DNA of 39,246 nt from Gemmatimonadota bacterium (GTDB lineage Bacteria > Gemmatimonadota > Gemmatimonadetes > Palauibacterales > KS3-K002), in contig CP070812.1 in assembly GCA_020344015.1 (NCBI GenBank), positions 4,222,243-4,261,488 on the forward strand, given 5' to 3'. Below, in pieces: positions 1 to 7,456 of the stretch. The position numbers were made by a program, and so were the translations under genes. The number at the start of each line of letters is the position of its first letter. Position 1 is the stretch's first letter. The notes beneath the pieces are model-generated. The model saw only the letters and a list, made by a program, of their open reading frames with translations, was not told where the DNA came from and ran no database searches.

Positions 1-456
1 GAGCGGGAGGCCAGGGCGCTCGCAACTCGAATCGCGAAGTGGCTCCGGCCAGGCGGCGCGTGCGCTCTGGCTGAGTTCTGCAACTACCGGCACATCCGCA
101 TCTATCCGCCCATCGAGCATTTCGGGCTCGTCGCAGAAGCGCTCATGCGGGCTGCGGCAGGGGAGCGTGGCGGCAACCCTGAGATCGGGTGTGTCCTCCC
201 CGGGGTACTCGACGGGGCGGGGCTCGACGTCGAACTGGGCGTGGCCACGAAGGCGATACGACCTGCCACGCTGGAGTGGCGCTGGCCCGATACGCTCTTC
301 AGGCAACTCCTACCAATGCTCGTCGACAAGGGTCACTTGGCCGGGGAGGTCCTGGATGACTTCATCGCCGAGTGGGAAGAGCGGTCTCGGGACCCGTCGA
401 CTGTCTTCTTCTCCTCCCCAGTGTTAGAAGTGGTCGGTCGGCGGCCAGGAGAATAG
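1..456 (+). CDS. SAM-dependent methyltransferase, C-terminal part (5' end outside window)
   Basis: The reading frame is open from the first base to a TAG at 454-456, so the N-terminus lies to the left. The visible 151 residues look like the second half of a class I methyltransferase. A WLRPGGACALAEFCNYR stretch matches the strand and turn after motif III, where 'L+PGG' is typical. The C-terminus (FFSSPVLEVVGRRPGE) resembles the final beta hairpin of Methyltransf_11/25 proteins. The glycine-rich SAM-binding motif would lie outside the window. The stop codon is directly followed by an integron attC site, so this is the gene of a cassette. The substrate cannot be told from what is seen. Confidence 0.6.
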   Translation, partial: EREARALATRIAKWLRPGGACALAEFCNYRHIRIYPPIEHFGLVAEALMRAAAGERGGNPEIGCVLPGVLDGAGLDVELGVATKAIRPATLEWRWPDTLFRQLLPMLVDKGHLAGEVLDDFIAEWEERSRDPSTVFFSSPVLEVVGRRPGE

Positions 457-458
457 CT

Positions 459-543
459 GCCTAACTAGGCGCTGAAGCTGGCGCGGTCAGCTGAGAGGGT
501 CCGGGCATCTTGCTCGCGCAGCTTAGCGCCACCGACGTTAGGC
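459..543 (+). mobile_element. Integron attC recombination site (59-base element)
   Basis: All four attC boxes are visible. R'' is GCCTAAC at 459-465 (consensus RYYYAAC). R' is GTTAGGC at 537-543 (consensus GTTRRRY), its perfect complement. Inside these, GGCGCTGAAGCTG on the left pairs with CAGCTTAGCGCC on the right with exactly one unpaired G. That matches the L''/L' boxes with an extrahelical base that sets strand choice for IntI. The span is 85 bp, a normal attC length, and the site starts two bases after a gene stop. The crossover would fall between 537 and 538, separating two methyltransferase cassettes. No integrase gene is in the window. Confidence 0.85.
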
Positions 544-569
544 AGCGTCTACGCCCCGCGAGGTAAGCC

Positions 570-1406
570 GTGACGATCGTTGATATCTACAGGAGCCAGT
601 GGAAGTGGCGCTCGTGGTCGACGGTATTCGATGCGCTGCCGGATGTTTCCGGAACAACGGTACTCGATCTTGGATGCGGCATCGGTGACCAAGCAGCTGA
701 GTTGGCCGCCCGGGGCGCCCACGTCGTCGGCTTTGACATGAACGACGACCTTCTTGAGGCTGCGCGGTCAAGGCGGATACCGAACGCAGAATTCAGGCGT
801 GCAGACCTCCGCGCACTTCCAGATCCGGGAGTTCTCGCAGACGGTCTCTGCTGTAGCTTCACGGCTGCATACTTCACAGACCTGGCGTTCGTCCTGCCGC
901 AGTGGTGCAAGCACCTTCGGCCGCGGGCGTGGGTCGCCCTGACTGAGGTAGACGATCTCTTCGGCCACGCTCCACTCAGCGACAGGGCGAACAACGCGTT
1001 CCAAGGCTATGTTCGGCAAGCTCTGGCGGCAGGACGCTACGATTTCCGGATGGGGCGCAAGCTTCGCGATTATGCCGAGCGGGCTGGCAAACGCATCGGA
1101 GAGACCATTGAAGGCGGACTGCGGGCAGCGTCGCGCCGGGGTGTGGTCTACTCGAAGCGCGGGCGTGTCTACCCAGACTGCAAACGGTTCAGGGATTACT
1201 CCCGTGAAAAACTGAAAGAAGTCCTGCTTGCCGTTATGGGGCATACGTGGTGGGACCAGGGCGAAGCTATCCGTGCAGCAGTTCGGTACCTTGGCTTCCC
1301 GAAGGCCGGGCCCAAGCGGCGTAAGGCCTTTCGGTCGGCCATTAACGGATTGATTCGCCAAGGTCGCTTGGAGCGTGACGGCAGTAAGATCCGGGCCATA
1401 CGGTAG
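570..1406 (+). CDS. Class I SAM methyltransferase with an unrelated C-terminal domain (chimera)
   Basis: This is the cassette gene starting 26 bases after the attC site; the start is GTG with AGGT a few bases upstream. Residues 1 to about 170 are a SAM-dependent methyltransferase: motif I is VLDLGCGIGDQAAELAARG, followed by an acidic VVGFDMN and a FRRADLRALPD motif. At about residue 173 (near base 1088), just after RKLRDYAERAG, the family pattern stops. The last 105 residues are very basic and end in a winged-helix-like segment (RYLGFPKAGPKRRKAFRSAI). This segment recalls the DUF3320-type C-terminus of large DUF4011 helicases, but I am not certain. The gene is best read as an in-frame fusion made by recombination. 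No attC follows it. Whether it is expressed is unknown. Confidence 0.55.
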   Translation: MTIVDIYRSQWKWRSWSTVFDALPDVSGTTVLDLGCGIGDQAAELAARGAHVVGFDMNDDLLEAARSRRIPNAEFRRADLRALPDPGVLADGLCCSFTAAYFTDLAFVLPQWCKHLRPRAWVALTEVDDLFGHAPLSDRANNAFQGYVRQALAAGRYDFRMGRKLRDYAERAGKRIGETIEGGLRAASRRGVVYSKRGRVYPDCKRFRDYSREKLKEVLLAVMGHTWWDQGEAIRAAVRYLGFPKAGPKRRKAFRSAINGLIRQGRLERDGSKIRAIR

Positions 1407-1956
1407 GTGATAAGGGAGCTGAGGCGTCTCTCGCTGCAAACCAGGTCGAGCATCCACTCGAAGAGGAATACGCCGGGCATCGACCTGGAACGAGGCGCCA
1501 CTGACCCGAAGCGGCTCCCTGATGGCCAGGAAGCGATGATCGAGGGGTAAGGGGGCGACCAAGCGCCGAAACGCGTTAAAAATGCCTCAGAATGCATCAT
1601 TACCACGTGGCAGGACACTGCCGCAATCAGGCCCGCAGTCGCTCCAGATTATCTAGCTCTTCAAGCACAGCCCGCTATCCGAACTCGGCTGCCAGTCTCG
1701 CTGGCACAATCTTGGTGCTGGCGACCCTTGTTTGACGCCAAAGCAGGAGGGGGGCCTTTACGAAATGCGTCAAGCTGGATTGGTTACCGTGACGACGGTA
1801 GCTCGCCGGCCATGCGGGTTGCCGTCGGCCAGGATATACCCGTCCATCCTGGCCGCGGCCACGGAACAGGCGCTCCAGATGAGAGTAGCCGAGTTTCTGT
1901 GGCCGTTTCTTATGGGATCTGTGACTTGGCCCAGTTGCAGCAGGAAAGAGGGCAAG
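1407..1956. other. 550-base stretch without a supported gene
   Basis: Open frames here on either strand show no family pattern or convincing ribosome binding site. I searched for a second attC (RYYYAAC paired with GTTRRRY) that would close the preceding cassette and found none. The stretch is probably scrambled accessory DNA between two mobile-element remnants. Confidence 0.5.
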
Positions 1957-2148
1957 ATGTCCACCGGTAAGAGGCGCGAACGAAGACTGAACCTACGACT
2001 TACTGAGGAAGAGCTCTCGGTAATTCGACACGCTGCAACGTCGTCACGGATGCGGCCTGGGACGTTCGCTCGGGAAATGTTGGTCAAAACCTCAGGTCGG
2101 CGCGTTCGCCGGAGCCGAGGCCGATTGCCACCGGTCGGACGAAGGTAG
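1957..2148 (+). CDS. Small basic ribbon-helix-helix / mobilisation-type protein
   Basis: A 63-residue basic protein. The ATG at 1957 is preferred over an upstream in-frame start because AGGAAAGAGG lies about 6 bases before it, and because the homology-like region begins there. The pattern RRLNLRLTEEELSVIRHAATSSRMRPGTFARE is cut here as RRLNLRLTEEEL (about residues 7-18), then a helix, then MRPGTFAREML. This is the beta-helix-helix layout of RHH DNA-binding proteins related to MobC-type relaxosome accessory proteins and antitoxins. The last 20 residues are Arg-rich. It lies 9 bases before an ATPase fragment in a mobile-element remnant, which fits a mobilisation or control role. No toxin gene is adjacent. 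Confidence 0.5.
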   Translation: MSTGKRRERRLNLRLTEEELSVIRHAATSSRMRPGTFAREMLVKTSGRRVRRSRGRLPPVGRR

Positions 2149-2157
2149 AGTGGGTCG

Positions 2158-2519
2158 ATGGAACTCGTAACGACGTACCAAGACGACCGCCAGGCGCCGA
2201 CGTACAACAGCAAACTGCATGAGATCGCCGCTCGCCATCGTCACGAGTTACACCCCGCCGTGATCCGGGAAATCAGGGAGGTTGAGCGCGAACCCAGACT
2301 TCCCGCCCACCTGCGTCGTCTGGCCACCGAAGTCCTGAACGGCCGAAAGCCCTGGGGCGGGCGTCGTGCGGTCCCATTGTCCGAGCTGTACGAGGACCCC
2401 AGCCTCTGCGCGCCGCCGAAGTTCGACTTGCCACCCTACACAGCCAAGGGGCGCATTACACTCCTGACAGTTGGACCGAAGGCCGGGAAGACCACTTTCG
2501 CGGCCCACTACGCCGTACG
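2158..2519 (+). pseudogene. Truncated P-loop ATPase of a mobile element (N-terminal part)
   Basis: The frame opens at ATG 2158 and reads through a segment of about 120 residues ending in a Walker A motif, ITLLTVGPKAGKTTFAAHYA. This is the style of RepA/AAA_25-like ATPases of phages and plasmids. Directly after the P-loop the sequence stops making sense in this frame, and the frame ends at 2724 inside a recombinase gene read out of register. Walker B and the sensor motifs are missing, so the protein cannot be a working ATPase. The junction lies around 2500-2520. I infer a deletion that removed the rest of this gene and the front of the integrase gene. Confidence 0.6.
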
Positions 2520-2903
2520 GGCCGCATCATCGATTCGCTGCTCTTCCGGGGCAACGGCGAACCGATCAGGGATTTCCGCGGCGCGTGGGAAGGCGCCTGC
2601 GTGCGCGCCGGCTTCGGCCGGTGGAAAGATCCCGAGAACCGAAGAGGCTATTCGGGCACGCTATTCCACGACCTCCGGCGATCAGCCGTCCGGAACTTGG
2701 TGCGCGCCGGTATCCCGCAGGTAGTGGCGCAGCAGCTCACTGGCCATCTGACGGCGAGCGTATTCAAGCGGTACGCCATCATCGATGAGTCGATGCTCCA
2801 GGAGGCGGGCGAGAAGCTATCCGATCTCTACGACTCCGAGTCGTTCCGCCGTTCCACCCATAGGGTTTTGAAAGAGCGAAACGCTCAGGGCAGCCGCGCG
2901 TGA
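2520..2903 (+). pseudogene. Truncated tyrosine recombinase (phage-type integrase), C-terminal catalytic part
   Basis: In a different frame from the ATPase remnant, the sequence reads as the C-terminal half of a tyrosine recombinase. DSLLFRGNGEPIRDFRGAW precedes TLFHDLRRSAVRNLVRAG, which holds the catalytic HxxR. Then QQLTGHLTASVFKRYAI carries the GH histidine and the nucleophilic tyrosine. The first catalytic Arg and the N-terminal core-binding domain are absent, so it should be inactive. It ends 62 bases from the 3' end of a tRNA-Leu gene, the usual place for an integrase of an element integrated in a tRNA. It is therefore a relic of an integrative element that occupied this site. Confidence 0.75.
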
Positions 2904-2965
2904 CGGTTAAGGTATGGTGAAGGTAGGCTTAGGATGCGACCTCAGATGAAGCCCGTAAGTCCTTA

Positions 2966-3049
<84 letters not shown>

Positions 3050-3148
3050 TAGTGGCGGTAACATATCGCTCGTGGCCCAATACTGGTAGTGCCGCGGGCA
3101 CGAAATCGCTCCGCCGACCCGCCCCGATATCTGGCGTCAGCAGCCCGT

Positions 3149-4507
3149 TTACAGAGCGAAGGCCAGGATTAACCGCAGCGTCCTGTACTTAACGTCCAGC
3201 GCCCGGGGCTCCACGACCGAGAACTCATCGGGCCTCCCGATTTCCACCCGGCGGCTCCCCCATCCGTAAGAGAGCCCCAGAGTCAGGTCCGCGGTGCCGA
3301 TGCGGAAGCGGGTCCCTCCGCTGAGGTGGAAGATATCCCAGCTGGAGAAAGCGACGTCAAGCGGCGCGTCGGCCGGTTTGGCCGAGAAATCCGTCCTGAA
3401 GGCGGCATAGCCACCGAGTGTTGGCTTGAAGTCGTGCTCGAGGCCTACACCGAAGTTGAGGACGTCATCCAAGCGCTGCGTCAGCACTTCGGTAACCGTG
3501 TCCCCAATACTCTGTGCCTCAAAGGGGTCCAACTCCATTACGGTGGATTCCTCGACCTTACCGAAGTACTCCGCTGATACGTGCAGCGTGGTCAGCTCCC
3601 TCGGAGAGTAAGTTGCCCCGAGCCCCACCGACCAAGGCGACTTGTAGCTCGCGCTGAGGCCGTCCTGGACGCTGGCGACGAACTCAGGGTCGGGGGTTCC
3701 GTCGCCGTCGATATCCACATTGAACTGGGCGATGTTGACCAGGGCCCTGCCACCACTCAACACGCCCACACTCGGCGTGGTTACCGTCAGCCCCAGGCTC
3801 ACTCCCTGCCACTCTAACGTGAGGCCCGCCTTCCATAGGAATCGGAAATGCCAGTAGCTGAAGCCTTCTTCACGCGTGCTCAACGCCCCCTCGGCCGCAT
3901 CGGTAAACCCCTCGAACAGGCCTCGGGTCTTCGACTTCTGACTCCGGTAAGCTCCGAACTGGGTGATGCCGATACCCATCCTCCGACCGAGCGGCACGGA
4001 CCACGTGATGCCTACCCAGAACTCGCTCACATCCTCCTCGTTGACCAGGAGGCCGAGGTAATCACCGGGCACACCCACCTGAGGTAGCTCATCGAGCGAT
4101 CCGGTCCCGCCAGCGTCCAGCGTCGACTTGAACTTATACCGTGTAAAGAGCGAGTAACCCAGAACGTGGTCGCCCAAGAAACGGAACGGCAGCAGACCGC
4201 CCACGAAGCCCGGCGCCAAGTCGAGCCTCAGGTTGTCGAGGCTGACCTGTGCACCGACGTCGGGCGTGATCTTCACACTGCTCAGCTCGAAGACCTTCGA
4301 TGTGGCGATGATATCAGGATCGACGATCAGCGACAGCGCACCGGGATTGTAGAACGTGGCGCTGACATCGAGGACGCTGCCGATTACGGCGCCGCCCAGC
4401 AGGTTGGCACGCGTGCCGTACTGATACGTCCAGTAGTGAGCGTCCTGGGCGACCGCTGTGGTAGGCGCCGTCACTAAGAGCAGCAGGATGATCGATCGGC
4501 AGATCAC
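3149..4507 (-). CDS. Outer-membrane beta-barrel protein, FadL/OmpP1-like
   Basis: A 452-residue protein with a GTG start behind a strong AGGAGGGG site. Residues 1-20 form a Sec signal peptide ending AVAQ. The mature start, with HYWTYQYGTRANLLGG and then SVLDVSATFYNPGALS, has the 'global gene repertoire, now NPGAL' signature seen at the N-terminus of FadL/OmpP1-type barrels (the NPG/NPA turn). The rest alternates short amphipathic strands with Asp/Gly turns and ends in a hydrophobic strand, RLILAFAL. I infer a role in passage of hydrophobic compounds across the outer membrane. The cargo is unknown, and no partner gene adjoins it: the tRNA lies on one side, an unrelated reductase on the other. 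Confidence 0.6.
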   Translation of the reverse strand: MICRSIILLLLVTAPTTAVAQDAHYWTYQYGTRANLLGGAVIGSVLDVSATFYNPGALSLIVDPDIIATSKVFELSSVKITPDVGAQVSLDNLRLDLAPGFVGGLLPFRFLGDHVLGYSLFTRYKFKSTLDAGGTGSLDELPQVGVPGDYLGLLVNEEDVSEFWVGITWSVPLGRRMGIGITQFGAYRSQKSKTRGLFEGFTDAAEGALSTREEGFSYWHFRFLWKAGLTLEWQGVSLGLTVTTPSVGVLSGGRALVNIAQFNVDIDGDGTPDPEFVASVQDGLSASYKSPWSVGLGATYSPRELTTLHVSAEYFGKVEESTVMELDPFEAQSIGDTVTEVLTQRLDDVLNFGVGLEHDFKPTLGGYAAFRTDFSAKPADAPLDVAFSSWDIFHLSGGTRFRIGTADLTLGLSYGWGSRRVEIGRPDEFSVVEPRALDVKYRTLRLILAFAL

Positions 4508-4598
4508 TTGATCCCCTCCTGTGGTCAGGGCGTTCTCGGTTGAGCGGCCAACTTAATACGGTGCACGAGTGCCCAACAACTCGGACTGGGCGCTCTTC

Positions 4599-5423
4599 CT
4601 ACATGAACCACTTACCCAAGCCGTGCACCGCGTCGCCGAATTCCCGCATGAATCGCATATTCTCCTCATCCAGCGGGCCGCGGCGCACCGCCGCGAGGTT
4701 CTCTTCGAACTGCCCGAGCTTGGAGGGCGCGGTCATGCAGACGTGTACGTTCGGGTTCGAGAGGACGAAGCGATAGCATAGGCCGGCATCGGGCACCCGG
4801 CCATCCTTCGGCCAGCCCCGCGGCGGCCTCAAGAGATGGCGCCAGCGCGTCGCCGTATAGCTGACCACGCCGGGGTCGTGGGTCTTCAGATGTGGGAAGA
4901 TGTCCTGCTCCGCGCCACGGTGCGCGGCGTTGTACCGTATCATGAAGACGTCCAGCGCGCCTTCGGCGGCGAGCTGGCCGGCGAACTTGCGGTCGTGGCA
5001 CGACATGCCGACAAACTTAATCTTCCCCTCCTCGCGCAGACGGTACAGCTCCTCTCTCAACTTCTCGGGGAAGTGCTTCGGTTTCATCACGCCGAGGAAG
5101 AGGAAGACATCGATGTAGTCGGTGCGGAATTGACGTAGTCGCCGCTCCAGCGTGCGCCGCAGGTTCGTGTGGCCCCACACCAGATTGTACGGCCCGGTGG
5201 CCAGCACGAAGCGCTCGCGCTCGGAACGAAACACGTCGCGCAGCGTGCGCGTCATCTGAGTGTCGAATCCATAGGCGAAGAAGTAGTTGACCCCCTCGTC
5301 GATCGCCTTGTGAATCGTCGCTACACCCGGACGGGTCGTGGCCGAGAGACCAAGCCGGTGCACTTTCAGCCCGGTGCTCCCGAGCGTGGTGTGCAAGAAG
5401 TCCCCCGTGTCAGTTGGCTCCAT
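4599..5423 (-). CDS. Aldo/keto reductase-family protein lacking most of the catalytic tetrad
   Basis: A TIM-barrel protein of the AKR family (274 residues). The ATG at 5423 is chosen because GAGGGA precedes it; an in-frame TTG lies 12 codons upstream. LGSTGLKVHRLGLS and the helix/strand spacing are clear AKR features. Of the four catalytic residues only Tyr (AYG, about residue 51) is in place. The usual 'NYFDTA' Asp is replaced in NYFFAYG, the Lys strand reads FVLATG, and the 'DLYLLH' His strand reads DVFLFLG. The later conserved YNAAHRGAEQDIFPHL and SYTATRW segments suggest a coherent AKR-like subfamily with a lost or changed chemistry, not random decay. It is divergent from ccdA. Confidence 0.75.
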   Translation of the reverse strand: MEPTDTGDFLHTTLGSTGLKVHRLGLSATTRPGVATIHKAIDEGVNYFFAYGFDTQMTRTLRDVFRSERERFVLATGPYNLVWGHTNLRRTLERRLRQFRTDYIDVFLFLGVMKPKHFPEKLREELYRLREEGKIKFVGMSCHDRKFAGQLAAEGALDVFMIRYNAAHRGAEQDIFPHLKTHDPGVVSYTATRWRHLLRPPRGWPKDGRVPDAGLCYRFVLSNPNVHVCMTAPSKLGQFEENLAAVRRGPLDEENMRFMREFGDAVHGLGKWFM

Positions 5424-5570
5424 AGCTTCCCTCGGCGATCGCGTATCTGTAGGTGACAAGCCCGATCAAGCTAGCCCGCGGATCCCGGGTGAGCCAGAAC
5501 GCGCCTTTGAACCGATAACCCCGCTTCTGTGTTGATGACTTGATCGGTCTCTGGCGCGACCTAAGATACT

Positions 5571-6305
5571 TTGGTGACCATGCACATGATCACTGCACTT
5601 GCAGCTCTTCAGGTACTGAGTGAGTCGTTGGGCGGCCGGCCACTCGTAGCTATCGCTTTGCTCTTCGGCGCCGGCGTGCTCACGAGCCTCACGCCCTGTA
5701 TCTATCCGATGATCCCCATCACGGTCGGTGTGATCGGCGGCACGGCGGGCCCGCAGCCGTCGCGCCGGCGCACGGTCGTGTTGACGCTGACCTACGTGAC
5801 GGGGCTCGCAATGTTCTACGCGTTCCTCGGTGTGATCGCCGGAGTAACTGGGTCTCTCTTCGGCACCGTCGGCGCCAGCCCCTGGGCGCGGCTCGCCATT
5901 GGCAACCTGCTGCTAATCTTCGGGCTCGCGATGCTTGACGTTATCCCCATCCGCGCACCTCAACGGCTGAGCGCCTGGGCGGCCCGGCTGGAAGGCGGCA
6001 CGGTGCCGGCCGTCTTTCTCTTGGGCGCGACCTCTGGGATCGTCGCTGCGCCGTGCGGGGCCCCGGCGTTCGCCGCCGTGCTCACCTGGGTCGCGGGAAC
6101 CGGCAGTGCGGTCCTCGGGTTCGTGTACTTGTTCGTGTTCTCGCTCGGAATGAGCGTGCTACTCGTCGTCGTGGGACTTTCCTCCGGCGCGCTGGCTGCG
6201 CTGCCGCGGTCGGGACGCTGGATGACGTGGATCAACAAGGCGGCCGGCCTGATCATGATAGGCATGGCCGAGTATTACTTCGTTCAGGTAGGAATGGTGT
6301 TGTGA
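5571..6305 (+). CDS. ccdA: CcdA/DsbD-type transmembrane thiol-disulfide electron transporter
   Basis: About 240 residues with six or more membrane helices. The two family cysteines are present: one in SLTPCIYPMIPITVGV (first half) and one in VAAPCGAPAFAAVL (second half), in pseudo-symmetric positions. Such proteins pass electrons from cytoplasmic thioredoxin to periplasmic thiol proteins, for cytochrome c maturation or disulfide repair. The start is uncertain: TTG 5571, GTG 5574 and ATG 5580 and 5586 are all in frame and none has a strong ribosome site. The stop TGA shares its last base with the ATG of the next gene, so the two are translationally coupled. The coupled gene encodes an exported thioredoxin, the natural acceptor. 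Confidence 0.85.
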   Translation: MVTMHMITALAALQVLSESLGGRPLVAIALLFGAGVLTSLTPCIYPMIPITVGVIGGTAGPQPSRRRTVVLTLTYVTGLAMFYAFLGVIAGVTGSLFGTVGASPWARLAIGNLLLIFGLAMLDVIPIRAPQRLSAWAARLEGGTVPAVFLLGATSGIVAAPCGAPAFAAVLTWVAGTGSAVLGFVYLFVFSLGMSVLLVVVGLSSGALAALPRSGRWMTWINKAAGLIMIGMAEYYFVQVGMVL

Positions 6306-6820
6306 TGCACAGATGGCTGAGCACGTTGATCGTGACTGCAACCCTACTCGCTCTCGCGACCCCGCATCCCCTGCGTGCGCAGGAACAGATCGGCATCGCG
6401 GTCGGCGCGACGCCCGACGCGGTAGAGATAGAGGATCTGGACGGCAACTCCGTCCACCTTGGCGACTACATCGGGGGCGGCAAACCGCTCTTGATAGAGT
6501 TCTGGGCGACGTGGTGCTCGCTCTGCGAGGCGCTCGAGCCGGCCATGCTGGCCGCCCACTCGGAGTACGGCGACGAAGTAGACTTCCTGGTCGTCGCGGT
6601 CGCGGTCAATCAGAGCGTGCGGCGAGTTCGCCGTTACGAGGAGAGCCACGATGTCCCTGGCCGCTTTCTTTGGGACACCGACGGCCGCGCCGTGCGAGCG
6701 TTCGTGACGCCGTCGACATCCTACGTAGTAGCGCTCGATGCCGAGGGCAGCGTGGTATACACGGGATTGGGCGCAGACCAGGATATCGACGCTGCAGTAG
6801 AGAGAGCGCTGGGGCGGTAA
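6305..6820 (+). CDS. Exported TlpA-like thioredoxin
   Basis: The ATG at 6305 overlaps the ccdA stop (TGATG). It encodes 171 residues. Residues 1-22 are a signal peptide (LSTLIVTATLLALATPHPLRAQ). The thioredoxin fold follows, with EFWATWCSLCEALEP holding the CxxC pair (C-S-L-C) and a cis-Pro in TPSTSYVVALD. It is likely a periplasmic reductase that receives electrons from the CcdA protein encoded just upstream and reduces apocytochrome c or other periplasmic thiols. The gene converges on the candidate selenoperoxiredoxin, whose 3' end lies 49 bases away. TlpA would therefore be a plausible reductant for that enzyme, but this is inference from position only. Confidence 0.85.
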   Translation: MHRWLSTLIVTATLLALATPHPLRAQEQIGIAVGATPDAVEIEDLDGNSVHLGDYIGGGKPLLIEFWATWCSLCEALEPAMLAAHSEYGDEVDFLVVAVAVNQSVRRVRRYEESHDVPGRFLWDTDGRAVRAFVTPSTSYVVALDAEGSVVYTGLGADQDIDAAVERALGR

Positions 6821-6869
6821 GGCGTAGCGACCCAGCTACCGCCTCACCGCCCTTCGAGCCGGACCCTTT

Positions 6870-7436
6870 CTACTCTTCTTCCGGCGCCAGCCGGTCGATC
6901 ACCTCACCCAACTCGGTGTACGCCGTCGGATCGACTTCTCGGAACGGCGTCGCGCGATAGGCGATCTTCCCGTCAGGCCCTACGACGAACAGGTTGCGGT
7001 TCGTCATGCCGGGTCGACCGGCGAGCGCGCCGTAGAGGGTCGCCACGGCCACACCCTCATCGCTGGCCATGAGGAACGGGAACTGATCGTCGCGCGCCCA
7101 CGAGGCGAGCTCGGCGATCGGGTCGGCGCTGATGGCGATCAGGATAACGTCGCGGCCGCCGTTGAACACCTGTGCGTACTGATCACGGTACGCATGCATC
7201 TGCACCGTTCAATTACGGCCTCTCGCCCTGAAGTAGAACGCGAGGACGACGGTCTTGCCCGCGAAGTCGCTGAGTCGCACTTCGTCCTTGAGCTCGCCGT
7301 AACGCGTCGCACCCGGCATCGAGAAATCCGGAGCGACCGCGCCGACCTCCAGGGGCTCGGCTTCCGTTTGGGCCTGCAGCGGAGCAGCGGCGACCAGCGT
7401 CAACACCGCCAACGCGGCCCAGGTGTATCTGAGCAT
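6870..7436 (-). CDS. Exported peroxiredoxin, candidate selenoprotein (in-frame TGA at the peroxidatic Cys)
   Basis: Two abutting open segments lie in the same frame and are separated by one TGA (7209-7211, codon 76). Read through, they make a normal AhpC/TSA-type peroxiredoxin of 188 residues with a signal peptide (to PLQAQ, about residue 23). It has the VAPDFSMPG motif and the strand TVVLAFYFRAR, then GRN-TGA-TVQMHAYRDQYAQ. Family members have Cys in exactly this slot (as in T-x-G-C-T-V-Q-M). No other Cys exists in the protein, so Sec76 would be the only redox residue. Later motifs (ILIAISADP, FPFLMASD, NLFVVGPDGKIAY) are intact. ATG 7436 has a strong GGGAGGAA site. A SECIS-like hairpin follows the TGA. 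The end is TAG. The alternative is a nonsense mutation. The gene follows the PLP decarboxylase gene by 20 bases. Confidence 0.75.
7173..7211 (-). promoter_or_regulatory. Candidate bacterial SECIS element after TGA codon
   Basis: On the minus strand the TGA (7211-7209) is followed by 14 bases and then a perfect 7-bp stem: TGCGTAC (7194-7188) paired with GTACGCA (7179-7173). The 8-base loop is CGTGATCA. The loop has G at its second position, and this G lies 23 bases past the TGA. Bacterial SECIS elements are stem-loops inside the coding region just downstream of UGA, with a G in the first two loop bases and roughly 16-37 bases between UGA and loop. This hairpin meets those rules as I know them. 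It would bind SelB carrying Sec-tRNA. Confidence 0.6.
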
Positions 7437-7456
7437 GTTCCTCCCTTCTCCGTGAG

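Noticed and set aside
188..210. CCTCCCCGGG resembling the tRNA-Leu 3' end, as a possible second attachment site
   Set aside because: Only about ten bases match, in a GC-rich methyltransferase coding sequence. It is not a credible att repeat.
768..1562. A 264-residue minus-strand open frame opposite the chimeric methyltransferase
   Set aside because: It is a shadow of the plus-strand gene. The translation lacks protein-like periodicity, while the plus strand has clear SAM motifs.
1732..1956. Upstream extension of the ribbon-helix-helix gene
   Set aside because: The ribosome site and recognisable sequence belong to the ATG at 1957. The upstream 75 residues look non-coding.
7185..7208. Alternative hairpin ACGGTGCA/TGC-ACCGT right after the peroxiredoxin TGA
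   Set aside because: It can form, but its loop starts only 8 bases after the TGA, too close for a SECIS, and it competes with the better-spaced 7-bp stem.
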